From DATLYB01 sp964502525 (lineage in GTDB: Bacteria; Bacteroidota; Bacteroidia; Chitinophagales; CAIOSU01): 13,160 bases of DNA. The DNA is taken from positions 1-13,160 of the forward strand of contig CAZCXH010000148.1 of assembly GCA_964502525.1 (NCBI GenBank). Direction: 5' to 3'. The position numbers and the translations under genes were made by a program. How positions within the stretch are numbered: the first letter of the stretch is position 1; every line of letters starts with the position of its first letter. Shown here one piece after another: positions 1-7,635 of this stretch. Under the pieces are notes generated by a model that saw only the letters and a list, made by a program, of their open reading frames with translations, did no database searches and was not told the DNA's origin.

Positions 1-1941
1 CTCGCTCATGCCCAAGGGCAGTTGGCATGGCGATTGCCAGATTCAATGCAGTTTGTGTTCACCGTGATTGACACCAACTACCAGCCAACGCTGGATGCAA
101 TCGGTGATCCGGCAGCTATTGATGAAGACGCGTCCGTGCAGATGGTTCAGTTAGCGGGCATTACCGCAGGTTTCAATGAGGCGCAGGCTATGAACGTGAC
201 CGCTGTTTCCAGCAATCCTGCATTGATTCCGAATCCGACTGTTGCGTACAACAGCCCGGACGATGCGGGAATGCTGAGTTATGCGCCTGCCCCCGATCAA
301 TATGGCGTTGCAGTGATAACAGTGACCGTTGATGACGGGGAGCCGGATAACAACACTGTCAGCAAATCATTCACGGTAACTGTCAATCCTGTGAACGATG
401 CGCCTGCTGTAAATGCTATCAATGATCCGGCCGCCATATTGGAAGATGCTTCCACGCAGACTATTCAACTGACAAGCATTACTCCAGGACCTAATGAAAC
501 GGATGTGCTCTCAATAACGGCTGTATCAAGCAATCCTTCACTGATACCCAATCCGGTTATTATTTATAATAATCCTGATGCAACAGGCGCTTTGGAATAT
601 GCTCCGGCCGCCAATCAGTCGGGTTCTGCTGTCATCACCGTGACGGTGGATGATGGCCAGTCAACTGATAATATCATTTCAAGAACATTCACCGTCACTG
701 TTAACCCTGTGGATGATAACCCGGTGTTGTCTGATATTGTGAAATACGGACAGGAAGATAAAACGCTCGGGTTCCAGACTGGCGATTTTGCAGGCAGCAT
801 GACCGATGCGGAGGGCGATGCGTTAGTCAGGATCAGGATTGTTTCTTTGCCCGCTCATGGCGCGCTGCTGTTGAACGGCAACACTGTGGGAGCGATGGCT
901 GAAATAGCAGCGGCTGACATCAACTCTCTTATCTACGATCCTGCCGATGAGTTTTCGGGTGTTGACAGCTTCCTGTGGAATGCTGCGGCAGGCGCGCTGT
1001 ATTCTGCCGATAATGCTGTTGTATTCATCAACATCAACAGCGTGAATGACAAGCCGTTTGTCATCACCCGGATTCCGGATGTTCATGTTAATGAAGACGC
1101 GCAAGACATTATTGGACATGTTTCGCTTGATGATATTTTCGGTGATGCTGAAACACCCGGAAACCTGACATACAGTATTGTAAATAACAGCGCTTCGCTT
1201 GTTATGGCGGCAATTGACGCTGATAATAAGCTGAACATCAGTTTCGTGCCGGATGCGCACGGGAATGCCACGATTACGGTTCAGGCAAAGGATCCGGAAG
1301 GGGCTGCTGAATCCACAAACTTTGTGGTGACCGTTAATTCAGTGGAAGATGCGCCTTCAGCATTCAGCCTGCTGACGCCTGCAGACGGAAGCGCTATCGC
1401 TGATCCTGGCGCCATCGAGTTCACCTGGGAATCTTCTGTTGACGGGGATGATGACGTGCTGACCTACTTCGTGACAATCAGGGGCCGTCAGTTGGATACG
1501 ACCATGACGGTGATAGATGCAACGTCATTGATGCTCAACAATTCATCATTGTTTGCGGCAAATGAAAATTACCAGTGGTTTGTCAGCGTGAGCGATGGAG
1601 ACGATGCGGCATCCAGCCAGACATTTACGTTCAAGGTACTGTCAACGGGAGTTCAGGATCCTAACACGCTGGTAAGTTCCGTTGAGGCATATCCGAATCC
1701 TGTCATTTCTCATGCAACGATCAGCTATGCTCTTGAATCGGATGCGAAGGTAACCGTGAAAATTTACAGCTACCTCGGGCAGCAAATGGAAACGCTTCGC
1801 AGTGAAGTGCAGGCAAAAGGCGAGTATGCAATTCAATGGGATGCGGCTGATGCTGCTCCGGGAGTTTACTTCTACGAACTGATGATGCAAACGGAAGGCG
1901 GTATTGAAAGTTCGTTTGTCGGGAAAATGATAAAACAATAA
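1..1941 (+). CDS. Large secreted cadherin/Ig-like repeat protein with T9SS C-terminal sorting domain (5' end outside window)
   Basis: The frame is open from base 1, so the gene starts upstream of the window; the visible part is 646 residues. It begins with two clearly homologous units of about 105 residues, each with the pattern DPAAI-EDAS, SSNP-LIPNP, SAVITVTVDDG and FTVTVNPV. More divergent Ig/cadherin-like units follow, then an FnIII-like domain at about residues 455-555. The last ~85 residues (VEAYPNP, YSYLGQQM, GVYFYEL, GKMIKQ) match a type IX secretion type A sorting domain, which directs export across the outer membrane and surface attachment or release. The repeat domains suggest an adhesin or matrix protein, but nothing visible identifies a ligand or an enzyme. 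The start is not visible; a TTG at 22 lies inside the frame and is not a start. A strong terminator follows at 1995-2028. Confidence 0.9.
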   Translation, partial: LAHAQGQLAWRLPDSMQFVFTVIDTNYQPTLDAIGDPAAIDEDASVQMVQLAGITAGFNEAQAMNVTAVSSNPALIPNPTVAYNSPDDAGMLSYAPAPDQYGVAVITVTVDDGEPDNNTVSKSFTVTVNPVNDAPAVNAINDPAAILEDASTQTIQLTSITPGPNETDVLSITAVSSNPSLIPNPVIIYNNPDATGALEYAPAANQSGSAVITVTVDDGQSTDNIISRTFTVTVNPVDDNPVLSDIVKYGQEDKTLGFQTGDFAGSMTDAEGDALVRIRIVSLPAHGALLLNGNTVGAMAEIAAADINSLIYDPADEFSGVDSFLWNAAAGALYSADNAVVFININSVNDKPFVITRIPDVHVNEDAQDIIGHVSLDDIFGDAETPGNLTYSIVNNSASLVMAAIDADNKLNISFVPDAHGNATITVQAKDPEGAAESTNFVVTVNSVEDAPSAFSLLTPADGSAIADPGAIEFTWESSVDGDDDVLTYFVTIRGRQLDTTMTVIDATSLMLNNSSLFAANENYQWFVSVSDGDDAASSQTFTFKVLSTGVQDPNTLVSSVEAYPNPVISHATISYALESDAKVTVKIYSYLGQQMETLRSEVQAKGEYAIQWDAADAAPGVYFYELMMQTEGGIESSFVGKMIKQ

Positions 1942-1994
1942 AGATCAATGCATGAAATTTGAATTTTGAAAATACAAGGCTTTGTTACAAAGGG

Positions 1995-2028
1995 AAGCTG
2001 CCGGGGGAGACTCCGGCAGTTTCGTTTT
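1995..2028 (+). terminator. Rho-independent terminator after the T9SS protein gene
   Basis: A GC-rich stem, CTGCCGG (1998-2004) paired with CCGGCAG (2013-2019), extends outward by A-T and G-T pairs. It has an 8-nt loop and is followed directly by a T-rich tract. It lies 54 bases after the stop codon and separates the repeat protein from the SGNH genes. Confidence 0.85.
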
Positions 2029-2094
2029 GTGGCTCCTTCCCAAGCCCATTTCCGCTGTGATACTTACTTTTACGAATCAGAATATCCGGAATTG

Positions 2095-3150
2095 ATGGGT
2101 GAAAAAAGATGGTTTCGCAAATATCCGAAACTGACGATTGCCGCTGTGGTCGTTACGGGCGCCTTGGCTGCGACCGCGCTTATGGAAGGAACGCTGTTCT
2201 TGTTCCTCAAAGCTCCTGTTCTTAATAATTATTTCCCTTTTTTTAAGTCAACGGTTTCCAATGTTTATTTTAATAATTATAGAAATATAATTCAGCTTAT
2301 GCCGGAGTGCGCCCGCTATGACCCGGAACTGACGTATATGCTGAAGCCGGGAGAATGTGTCATGGAAAATATCGAATACTCAAACAAGTATTCGGTTAAC
2401 AGCGCGGGATTGCGGGATGATGAATCGTCTCTGGTTCAGCCGGAGATCATCGTGCTGGGCGATTCTTACGCGATGGGGTGGGGCGTGGAGCAGAATGAAA
2501 CTTTTGCTCAGATGATAGAGAACACAACGGGAGAAAAAGTCCTTAATGCCGGTGTGCCGTCTTTTGGCACAGCGCGGGAGGTGATGCTGCTGAAGCGGCT
2601 CGATTTGTCCAATGTGAAGACCGTCATTATTCAATACAGCGCGAACGACTTCGTTGAAAATTTTGCGTACGTCAATGACGGCTTCCAACTCAGAATTATG
2701 ACAAAGAATGAATACGAAGATGAATGCAGGCGGCATGCGAGCCGGGTGCGATATTCTCCATTTTTGCTGACCTCCGTTTTTCTGAGCCGTGTTGCCGGTT
2801 TGTTCATCAGGCAAGCCAAAGCCGGACAAGAGCAAAATACCAACCTGCTGAGTAACGTTACGATGGAAGTGAAACTGTTTCTTGAAATTCTGAGCAGGCA
2901 GAATTTTCCGAAAGATGTTCAGATCATCGCGCTGAATCTGTCCCATTATACACTGGACATTCATGGTTTTACTGAGCAGCTTTCGATTTGGAAAAAGCAA
3001 GATTATCCCGACTTTATAAAAAACATGAAACTGATTGATGCCGCTGCATTTTTTAACAAAAGCGACTACTATATCATTGACGACCATTTGAACGCTTCCG
3101 GACACCGGAAAGTGGCAGATGCATTAATCAGCGTCATAATTGAAAATTGA
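2095..3150 (+). CDS. Membrane-anchored SGNH/GDSL-hydrolase-like protein, copy 1
   Basis: 351 residues. The start is the ATG at 2095; the frame is open further up, but that part runs through the terminator and has no ATG. A basic N-terminus (GEKRWFRKYPK) is followed by one hydrophobic segment at about residues 14-36, so the catalytic domain is probably outside the cytoplasm. The SGNH blocks are present: GDSYAMGWG (nucleophile Ser), NAGVPSFGTARE (block II Gly), QYSANDF (block III Asn) and, near the C-terminus, DDHLNASGH (catalytic Asp and His). The family includes esterases and O-acyl-modifying enzymes, and the neighbours (a paralogue and a probable glycosyltransferase) suggest a role in modifying or de-acylating a surface glycan. 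The substrate is unknown. Its stop codon overlaps the next start codon by one base (TGATG), so the two are probably translationally coupled. Confidence 0.85.
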   Translation: MGEKRWFRKYPKLTIAAVVVTGALAATALMEGTLFLFLKAPVLNNYFPFFKSTVSNVYFNNYRNIIQLMPECARYDPELTYMLKPGECVMENIEYSNKYSVNSAGLRDDESSLVQPEIIVLGDSYAMGWGVEQNETFAQMIENTTGEKVLNAGVPSFGTAREVMLLKRLDLSNVKTVIIQYSANDFVENFAYVNDGFQLRIMTKNEYEDECRRHASRVRYSPFLLTSVFLSRVAGLFIRQAKAGQEQNTNLLSNVTMEVKLFLEILSRQNFPKDVQIIALNLSHYTLDIHGFTEQLSIWKKQDYPDFIKNMKLIDAAAFFNKSDYYIIDDHLNASGHRKVADALISVIIEN

Positions 3151-4265
3151 TGTCATCGAAATATTTTTTTAACCGGCATCCCCGCGCAGTTATTTTAATG
3201 ATTGTTGCATCGGTCTTGTTTTTACCCTTCGCGATAGAAGGACTGTTATTCTATTCCTTGCATCATCCCACGTTTGCGCAACATTCCGCATATCTGCACC
3301 GGGCAGTCACGCATCTTTATTACATGCACGAGCTGGACATTATACAGTTTCAGCCGCAATGCGCCCGGTTTGATGACAAGTTGTTCTACGCCATGAAACC
3401 CGGTGATTGCCGGCATCGCTCGGTAGAATTCGATTGCATTTATTCATATAACAAAATGGGTTTGCGGGATAATGACGCTTCGCTGGAAAAGCCGGAGATC
3501 GTTATGCTCGGAGATTCCTATACGATGGGGTGGGGGATGGAGAATGACAGGATTTTTTCTTCGCTGGTTGAACAAACCACCGGAATGAAAACCCTCAACG
3601 TGTCGGTTTCTTCCTACGGCACAGCGCGCGAATTCATGCTGCTTGACAAGCTCGACCTGAGCAATCTGAAATTTCTCGTCATACAGTATTGCACCAATGA
3701 CTTTGAAGAAAACAAGCAATATGTTGATGATGGATTTAATCTGAAAATACAGTCGCGGAAATTTTATGAAGCAACAGTTAAGAATCATGTTAACCGGGTA
3801 AAGTATCGTCCGTTCCTATACATGGGTACGCTGATTAAGGCTGTTTGGCAGCGCATTTACGGCAATCAAACGGCTAAGCCCCAAATCGCCAAAGCGTCAG
3901 TTAACGAAGCTTTGGCGCAGGATTCTGAAAATAAATCATCTAATGAGAATACAACCCCTGAAGACTCTGTCGGCTATTTTCTTGAGATTTTGAGGAGCAT
4001 GTCCAAACTGGATAGCGTACAGATTATTGTAATGAATATTTCAGGTCCTTTTTACACAACGCCTTCATTCATCCGGACACTCTCAAAAATGAAAGCTGAG
4101 CCATTATATCCTGCGTTCATTCAAGGCATGAGGCTCATTGATGTTTGCGATCATGTTAAAACGGAAGATTATTTCATATTGGATTGCCATCTCAACGGAG
4201 AAGGGCATCGCAAAGTAGCTGATGCAATCCTGCAGGCAATGGGGGCGGCACCGCTTCAACGCTGA
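3150..4265 (+). CDS. Membrane-anchored SGNH/GDSL-hydrolase-like protein, copy 2
   Basis: 371 residues, from the ATG at 3150 that overlaps the upstream stop. It is clearly a paralogue of the preceding gene: one N-terminal transmembrane segment (about residues 13-35), a shared GLRD motif, GDSYTMGWGME, the SYGTAREFMLL region, QYCTNDF and DCHLNGEGHRKVADA. The Ser of block I, the Asn of block III and the Asp-x-His of block V are kept. The block II segment reads NVSVSSYG where copy 1 has NAGVPSFG, so the oxyanion-hole Gly is apparently replaced by Ser, which may mean altered activity. It also carries a low-complexity polar insert at about residues 235-275 (KPQIAKASVNEALAQDSENK and on) that copy 1 mostly lacks. 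Tandem duplication is the simplest origin. Its 3' end overlaps the convergent gene by 10 bp, leaving no room for a dedicated terminator. Confidence 0.85.
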   Translation: MSSKYFFNRHPRAVILMIVASVLFLPFAIEGLLFYSLHHPTFAQHSAYLHRAVTHLYYMHELDIIQFQPQCARFDDKLFYAMKPGDCRHRSVEFDCIYSYNKMGLRDNDASLEKPEIVMLGDSYTMGWGMENDRIFSSLVEQTTGMKTLNVSVSSYGTAREFMLLDKLDLSNLKFLVIQYCTNDFEENKQYVDDGFNLKIQSRKFYEATVKNHVNRVKYRPFLYMGTLIKAVWQRIYGNQTAKPQIAKASVNEALAQDSENKSSNENTTPEDSVGYFLEILRSMSKLDSVQIIVMNISGPFYTTPSFIRTLSKMKAEPLYPAFIQGMRLIDVCDHVKTEDYFILDCHLNGEGHRKVADAILQAMGAAPLQR

Positions 4266-6040
4266 GAGATTTCAATCAGCCGGAATGACAAGCCCGCGTA
4301 AACTTCTTTGAGCCGGACATTTTCCTGCTGCTCCAATTCCTTCAGCTTGTTTTCGGGAGTGAACCGCATGTCGCATTCGAGCAGCGCTTTTTCATTTTGG
4401 TTTAAAATTTCGGCAAGGGTGATTTCTTCCGTCCATGTTTTGAATTTGTCGGAATGATCCCAGAAGCAGGCATCCCTGCCAATCAGCTCTTTCATCCGTT
4501 GAAAATGATGGGGCTGGGAAAAATTTTCGTTGGCGCCATATTTCAAAGCATAGCGGATGGATGAGGATCGTTCGCCATATATGATTGCATAACCTTTGTA
4601 ATGCTCATCAATGATGTTGATTACAGCCTGCGATTCTTTCGCTTCAATATTCAGGCGCGAACGAAATCCGCGCAGATCGGCATGTCTCATTCCGTAGCTT
4701 ATAGCGAGGATTACGATACAGATGTTCAGAAAACCCCTTCGTGCTTTCGGATGACGTTTCAGCAACAGGGATATGCTCAGAAAAAAGACGGCTGCAGCTA
4801 AAAACAATGGGACATTCATAAGCACCTTTGTTGTAAACCATTCGCTGAGTGAAATGCCCGGCAAATCTTTTACAGAATGGCGAATCAGCAGCAACGTCAG
4901 CAGAAGGATCAATACCGCTGATTTAACTGAAATATTCTGTATCCATTTCAGCCTTTCCGGCTCACGTGAAATAATGTCAGAGTAAACTGTTACTGTAAAA
5001 TAAATGATGGCTGTAAAAAGCATCAGGGATGGAATCAGGTAATGCGGATTGAAGTGCTTGGCGACCATCAGCAGTTGAGCCAACGTCACCGACACTAATG
5101 ATATTAAAATTTTAACGTCAATCGAATGACGCATTGAGATCCGCAGGGATTTGGAACTATAAATTGTTAAAAGAAGAATGCACCCTGCTGTGATCACTGA
5201 GTACAGCGGGTGCTCAAGTGTTAAAAGCTGCAAGAAGCTGCGACAGGCCTGCGGGAAATCCACTACAACCGGGTCTCCGCTTCCATACAGGCTTGAATGT
5301 TGGAACAAATTCTTTATCCAACTTATCAGGTAATCATAATGCGTCCAGGCGGGGAAAATGAATAGATGAAATAAAATGAATGACAGCAGCAAATAATTGA
5401 CAAAAACCCTTATCGGCATCATTATCAGCGGAATCATCACGAACGGTATCATCGTCAGTTTTGTCGCAAGGCTGAAAGCGGTCAGCAGTCCGAACCAAAC
5501 CGTGTACTTCACATGATGCTCCCTGAAGTCATCTTTGGCTGAAAGACGAAGCAAAGTTGCTGCCCAAAGCAGACAGGCGATGAACATCATCATCTCCGGA
5601 CTAACCTTCAGGAATATTCGCATCAACTGCCATGAGTAGAACGGAACGCTCTGCAGGAACAGGCTGAACCACAAACTGCCTGTAAACCGGAACGCAAATA
5701 CTCCGAATAGAAAAAGCGCTGCCAAACAAACCATGAACAATGCCCGGTTGATGATAATGATGTATTCCTCCGGGTGAAGGATGATATCTTTTTGAAGATC
5801 ATCCGTTCCTTTGATAAGCGCGGTTGCGCGTATCACCAGCGCGCTGAACAACTGAGTAGTCGTGCCCGGATTGTCAACGTGAGCCGATGGCTGAAGCGTT
5901 GCGATATTCAGTCCGTTGAAAAGATACAGGTAGGAAGGATCAGAATGAATGGCGTAATAATAGTGTCCCCAAGCCTCCCGCAGCGGAAGCACGGCAAGGT
6001 AAACGCAAACCGGAATGAAAAGAAATATCAGGTACCGCAT
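4256..6040 (-). CDS. Multi-pass membrane protein, probable GT-C-type (family 39-like) glycosyltransferase
   Basis: 594 residues with about ten or more hydrophobic segments and a soluble C-terminal part of ~140 residues. The first long extramembrane loop contains an acidic motif region, SDPSYLYLFNGLNI followed by HVDNPGTT. This resembles the loop of GT-C enzymes, where an acidic residue binds the lipid-linked sugar donor. Such enzymes move a sugar from a polyprenyl-phosphate carrier onto a periplasmic lipid, glycan or protein. The length and topology fit, but no exact family is certain, and it could be a related membrane protein of unknown activity. The ATG at 6038-6040 is supported by a well-spaced promoter just upstream (6070-6101). 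It converges on, and overlaps by 10 bp, the second SGNH gene, so the three may serve one envelope-glycan pathway from opposite strands (inference). Confidence 0.7.
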   Translation of the reverse strand: MRYLIFLFIPVCVYLAVLPLREAWGHYYYAIHSDPSYLYLFNGLNIATLQPSAHVDNPGTTTQLFSALVIRATALIKGTDDLQKDIILHPEEYIIIINRALFMVCLAALFLFGVFAFRFTGSLWFSLFLQSVPFYSWQLMRIFLKVSPEMMMFIACLLWAATLLRLSAKDDFREHHVKYTVWFGLLTAFSLATKLTMIPFVMIPLIMMPIRVFVNYLLLSFILFHLFIFPAWTHYDYLISWIKNLFQHSSLYGSGDPVVVDFPQACRSFLQLLTLEHPLYSVITAGCILLLTIYSSKSLRISMRHSIDVKILISLVSVTLAQLLMVAKHFNPHYLIPSLMLFTAIIYFTVTVYSDIISREPERLKWIQNISVKSAVLILLLTLLLIRHSVKDLPGISLSEWFTTKVLMNVPLFLAAAVFFLSISLLLKRHPKARRGFLNICIVILAISYGMRHADLRGFRSRLNIEAKESQAVINIIDEHYKGYAIIYGERSSSIRYALKYGANENFSQPHHFQRMKELIGRDACFWDHSDKFKTWTEEITLAEILNQNEKALLECDMRFTPENKLKELEQQENVRLKEVYAGLSFRLIEISQR

Positions 6041-6069
6041 CAGACCGAGGTCGGATAAAAATAGCTAAT

Positions 6070-6101
6070 CAAAGCTATCAGAAAGGTTCCTGTGTAAGCA
6101 A
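6070..6101 (-). promoter_or_regulatory. Bacteroidota-type promoter of the membrane glycosyltransferase gene
   Basis: On the minus strand there is an exact TAnnTTTG box (TAGCTTTG, 6077-6070) with a TTG at 6101-6099, 21 bp upstream. The start codon is 30 bases downstream of the box. A 6-bp inverted repeat, ATAGCT-N6-AGCTAT (6061-6078), overlaps the box and the expected transcription start and could be an operator. It also suggests host sequence extends to about 6100. Confidence 0.6.
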
Positions 6102-6150
6102 GCATTGAAAGCCGTTAGAGTTTTTGCTACGCAATCAGCAGATGAACTGC

Positions 6151-6175
6151 GGGAAAGAGGCTTCACCTCTTTCCC
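6151..6175. repeat. Perfect 10-bp inverted repeat (hairpin) near the left edge of the island
   Basis: GGGAAAGAGG (6151-6160) pairs perfectly with CCTCTTTCCC (6166-6175) around the 5-nt loop CTTCA. There is no T-run on either strand, so it is not a standard terminator. It sits about 50 bp upstream of the preferred start (ATG 6225) of the next gene, where it could be a leader structure. If the gene starts further up, it would be coding. Confidence 0.65.
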
Positions 6176-6224
6176 TGATTCAAATAGCGAGTTCACCCAC
6201 TTCGTTGTGTTCACTCTCAAACAA

Positions 6225-7193
6225 ATGCTTTCAGCATTGTTTTTTGAAATGCAGGAGAGGTTTAAGGACCTGTTGCAGCCCACCGAAAACGAGCAATCAT
6301 TTTGCAACACCATTTTGCAGGAACCACATCTCGGCAAACCACTTCTGAAACCCACCGCAGCATATTTTGAATTTCAAATCCAACGCCTCATTTCTGAAAA
6401 CAAGTTTTCAGAGCCAGACGCTCTTGATTTGCTGACGCAAATCAAACAGCAAGATGCAAACTTTGCAAACTTGCAAGTTGCTTTGGAAAACCTGATTTTC
6501 TTGCGTTCTCAAAACCACGATAACCCGGTAACTTTTGAGCAACTCGCAAGCCAGGACTTTGTTGCCGAACACTTTTCGCTTGCAAAGCAAGCGACCACCG
6601 CGCAACTGCAATCGCTTCAATTCGGCCATGAACGCAGGGATGCTGTCAGCACATTTTTGGACAAGTTGGATTATCTCCATTCAATTGCGTTCAACAAACT
6701 TTCGATCCCTCAGCTTTTGCATAGGTGGTTATCCGAGCAAAAGGAAATCTACACCGCCCGTTTCTCCGAAAAATTTCCTGTCACTACTGATGCAACTCCC
6801 AAGAAAAGCAAAAAAGGAAAGACCAAACTTACGTTTGGCTTTCATGGCGACACTACAAAACTGAAAACAGTTTTATCGCTGCTTTGCAGCAAGGTTGACT
6901 TGCTGAATGAAGAAAAAAATACACCGGAAGAATTGTTCGCTTTGCTCACATCAAAAGATGTTAAGAAGGACTCTACCAAAATTTACGTTCATTGCGAAAC
7001 GAGACAGTTTCGTTACATCATAAATAAACTTAGTCCGCACTTCACCAACTTCACTCAAAAATCCATTGGTGATTCCGGACTATTTTATTCAAGGCAGGAG
7101 AAAAAAATCAAAGCCCAAAATCTCTACTCAAGCAAAATTGAAAACCCAAAGGACAAGGAAACCATTGATAAAATCCTCAAACAACTGCAATAA
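6225..7193 (+). CDS. Hypothetical protein of a mobile-element type, function unknown
   Basis: 322 residues from the ATG at 6225. The frame is open upstream to base 6069 but contains only a TTG (6105) as a possible earlier start, and that stretch includes a strong hairpin, so the true start is uncertain. The protein is soluble, with no signal or membrane segment. The N-terminal two thirds look helical (MLSALFFEMQERFKDLLQ, ALENLIFLRSQ). A lysine-rich linker (KKSKKGKTK, about residues 192-200) leads into a separate C-terminal domain of ~120 residues beginning LTFGFHGDTTKLKTVLSLLC. I recall similar C-terminal domains in uncharacterised Bacteroidota integrative-element proteins (RteC/DUF6617-like), but I cannot confirm the family. 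It lies in the same direction as the HTH and primase-like genes, after which a terminator-like hairpin (7221-7250) follows. Its job in the element is unknown. Confidence 0.75.
   Translation: MLSALFFEMQERFKDLLQPTENEQSFCNTILQEPHLGKPLLKPTAAYFEFQIQRLISENKFSEPDALDLLTQIKQQDANFANLQVALENLIFLRSQNHDNPVTFEQLASQDFVAEHFSLAKQATTAQLQSLQFGHERRDAVSTFLDKLDYLHSIAFNKLSIPQLLHRWLSEQKEIYTARFSEKFPVTTDATPKKSKKGKTKLTFGFHGDTTKLKTVLSLLCSKVDLLNEEKNTPEELFALLTSKDVKKDSTKIYVHCETRQFRYIINKLSPHFTNFTQKSIGDSGLFYSRQEKKIKAQNLYSSKIENPKDKETIDKILKQLQ
6455..6477. repeat. TTTGCAAA-type short repeat cluster (coding)
   Basis: Three overlapping copies of a TTTGCAAAC-like unit (GCAAACTTTGCAAACTTGCAAG) inside the hypothetical gene, encoding the residues ANFANLQ. 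The same unit recurs at 8469-8496 and 11073-11110. Confidence 0.5.
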
Positions 7194-7220
7194 AAAGCAT
7201 GAGTTTGGTGAGTTATCTCA

Positions 7221-7250
7221 TTGAGTTCTAAATAACTCAATCTTTTCACT
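7221..7250 (+). terminator. Possible terminator after the hypothetical gene
   Basis: TTGAGTT (7221-7227) pairs with AACTCAA (7234-7240) around a 6-nt loop and is followed by TCTTTTCACTTTTTC. The stem is AT-rich and the T tract is broken, so termination may be partial. A competing stem, TGAGTTAT (7209-7216) with ATAACTCA (7232-7239), uses the same right arm, which could allow alternative folding in the leader of the next gene. Confidence 0.45.
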
Positions 7251-7305
7251 TTTTCATTCTTTCAGTTTCGTAGTCAGATTTTTTCATCACAAAAAATTAT
7301 GACTT

Positions 7306-7605
7306 ATGGAACCTAATTCTCAAATCCTCGAAAAGCTCACCGAGATTGCAACGAAGCTCGATGAGCAGAACCTGCTGAAGAAAGCAGTATTGAATTTTGA
7401 TGAGGCTTGTAAATTCCTTGATGTTAGCCCGTCTCATTTATACAAGTTCACCAGTGCCAAGAGCATTCCGCACTTCTGCCCGCAGGGAAAGAAGTTGTAC
7501 TTCAAACGGGATGAATTGGAAGCCTGGTTGCTTCGCAACCGGCAGTCTACAGCCGATGAAGTAAAGGAAGACCCTTCGGATTATCTCATCCGCAAAGGCA
7601 AGTAG
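7306..7605 (+). CDS. Excisionase-like helix-turn-helix DNA-binding protein (HTH_17 type)
   Basis: 99 residues. The core at about residues 24-80 has the pattern of the MerR-like/excisionase winged helix: FDEACKFLDVSPSHLYKFTS (recognition helix), a turn with IPHFCPQGKKLYF (wing) and KRDELEAWLLRN. Such proteins bind DNA next to integrase or replication genes in Bacteroidota elements and act as excision directionality factors or regulators. The N-terminal 22 residues form a probable short coiled coil (ILEKLTEIATKLDEQNLL). The ATG at 7306 gives a complete domain; an overlapping ATG at 7299 opens only five codons. It lies 30 bp ahead of the primase/helicase-like gene, so the two are probably one operon. 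With no integrase in the window, a role in replication control is as likely as excision. Confidence 0.85.
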   Translation: MEPNSQILEKLTEIATKLDEQNLLKKAVLNFDEACKFLDVSPSHLYKFTSAKSIPHFCPQGKKLYFKRDELEAWLLRNRQSTADEVKEDPSDYLIRKGK

Positions 7606-7635
7606 AATTTTTTCGCAAACTGAAAATTTGGAAAG

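Noticed and set aside
1966..2094. N-terminal extension of the first SGNH gene from the TTG at 1966
   Set aside because: The stretch contains the terminator hairpin, has no plausible protein features, and the ATG at 2095 gives a normal membrane-anchor start.
2380..3105. 241-residue minus-strand ORF opposite the first SGNH gene
   Set aside because: It mirrors the SGNH frame, has no recognisable domain, and the sense strand carries all catalytic blocks.
6080..6105. Left attachment site matching the tRNA-Val 3' end
   Set aside because: Only CCTGTG (6 bp) is shared with the tRNA sequence, which is expected by chance. No longer direct repeat of the tRNA end was found at the left.
6105..6224. TTG at 6105 as start of the hypothetical gene
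   Set aside because: It would place a perfect 10-bp hairpin in coding sequence and rests on a rare start codon; the ATG at 6225 is preferred, though not proven.
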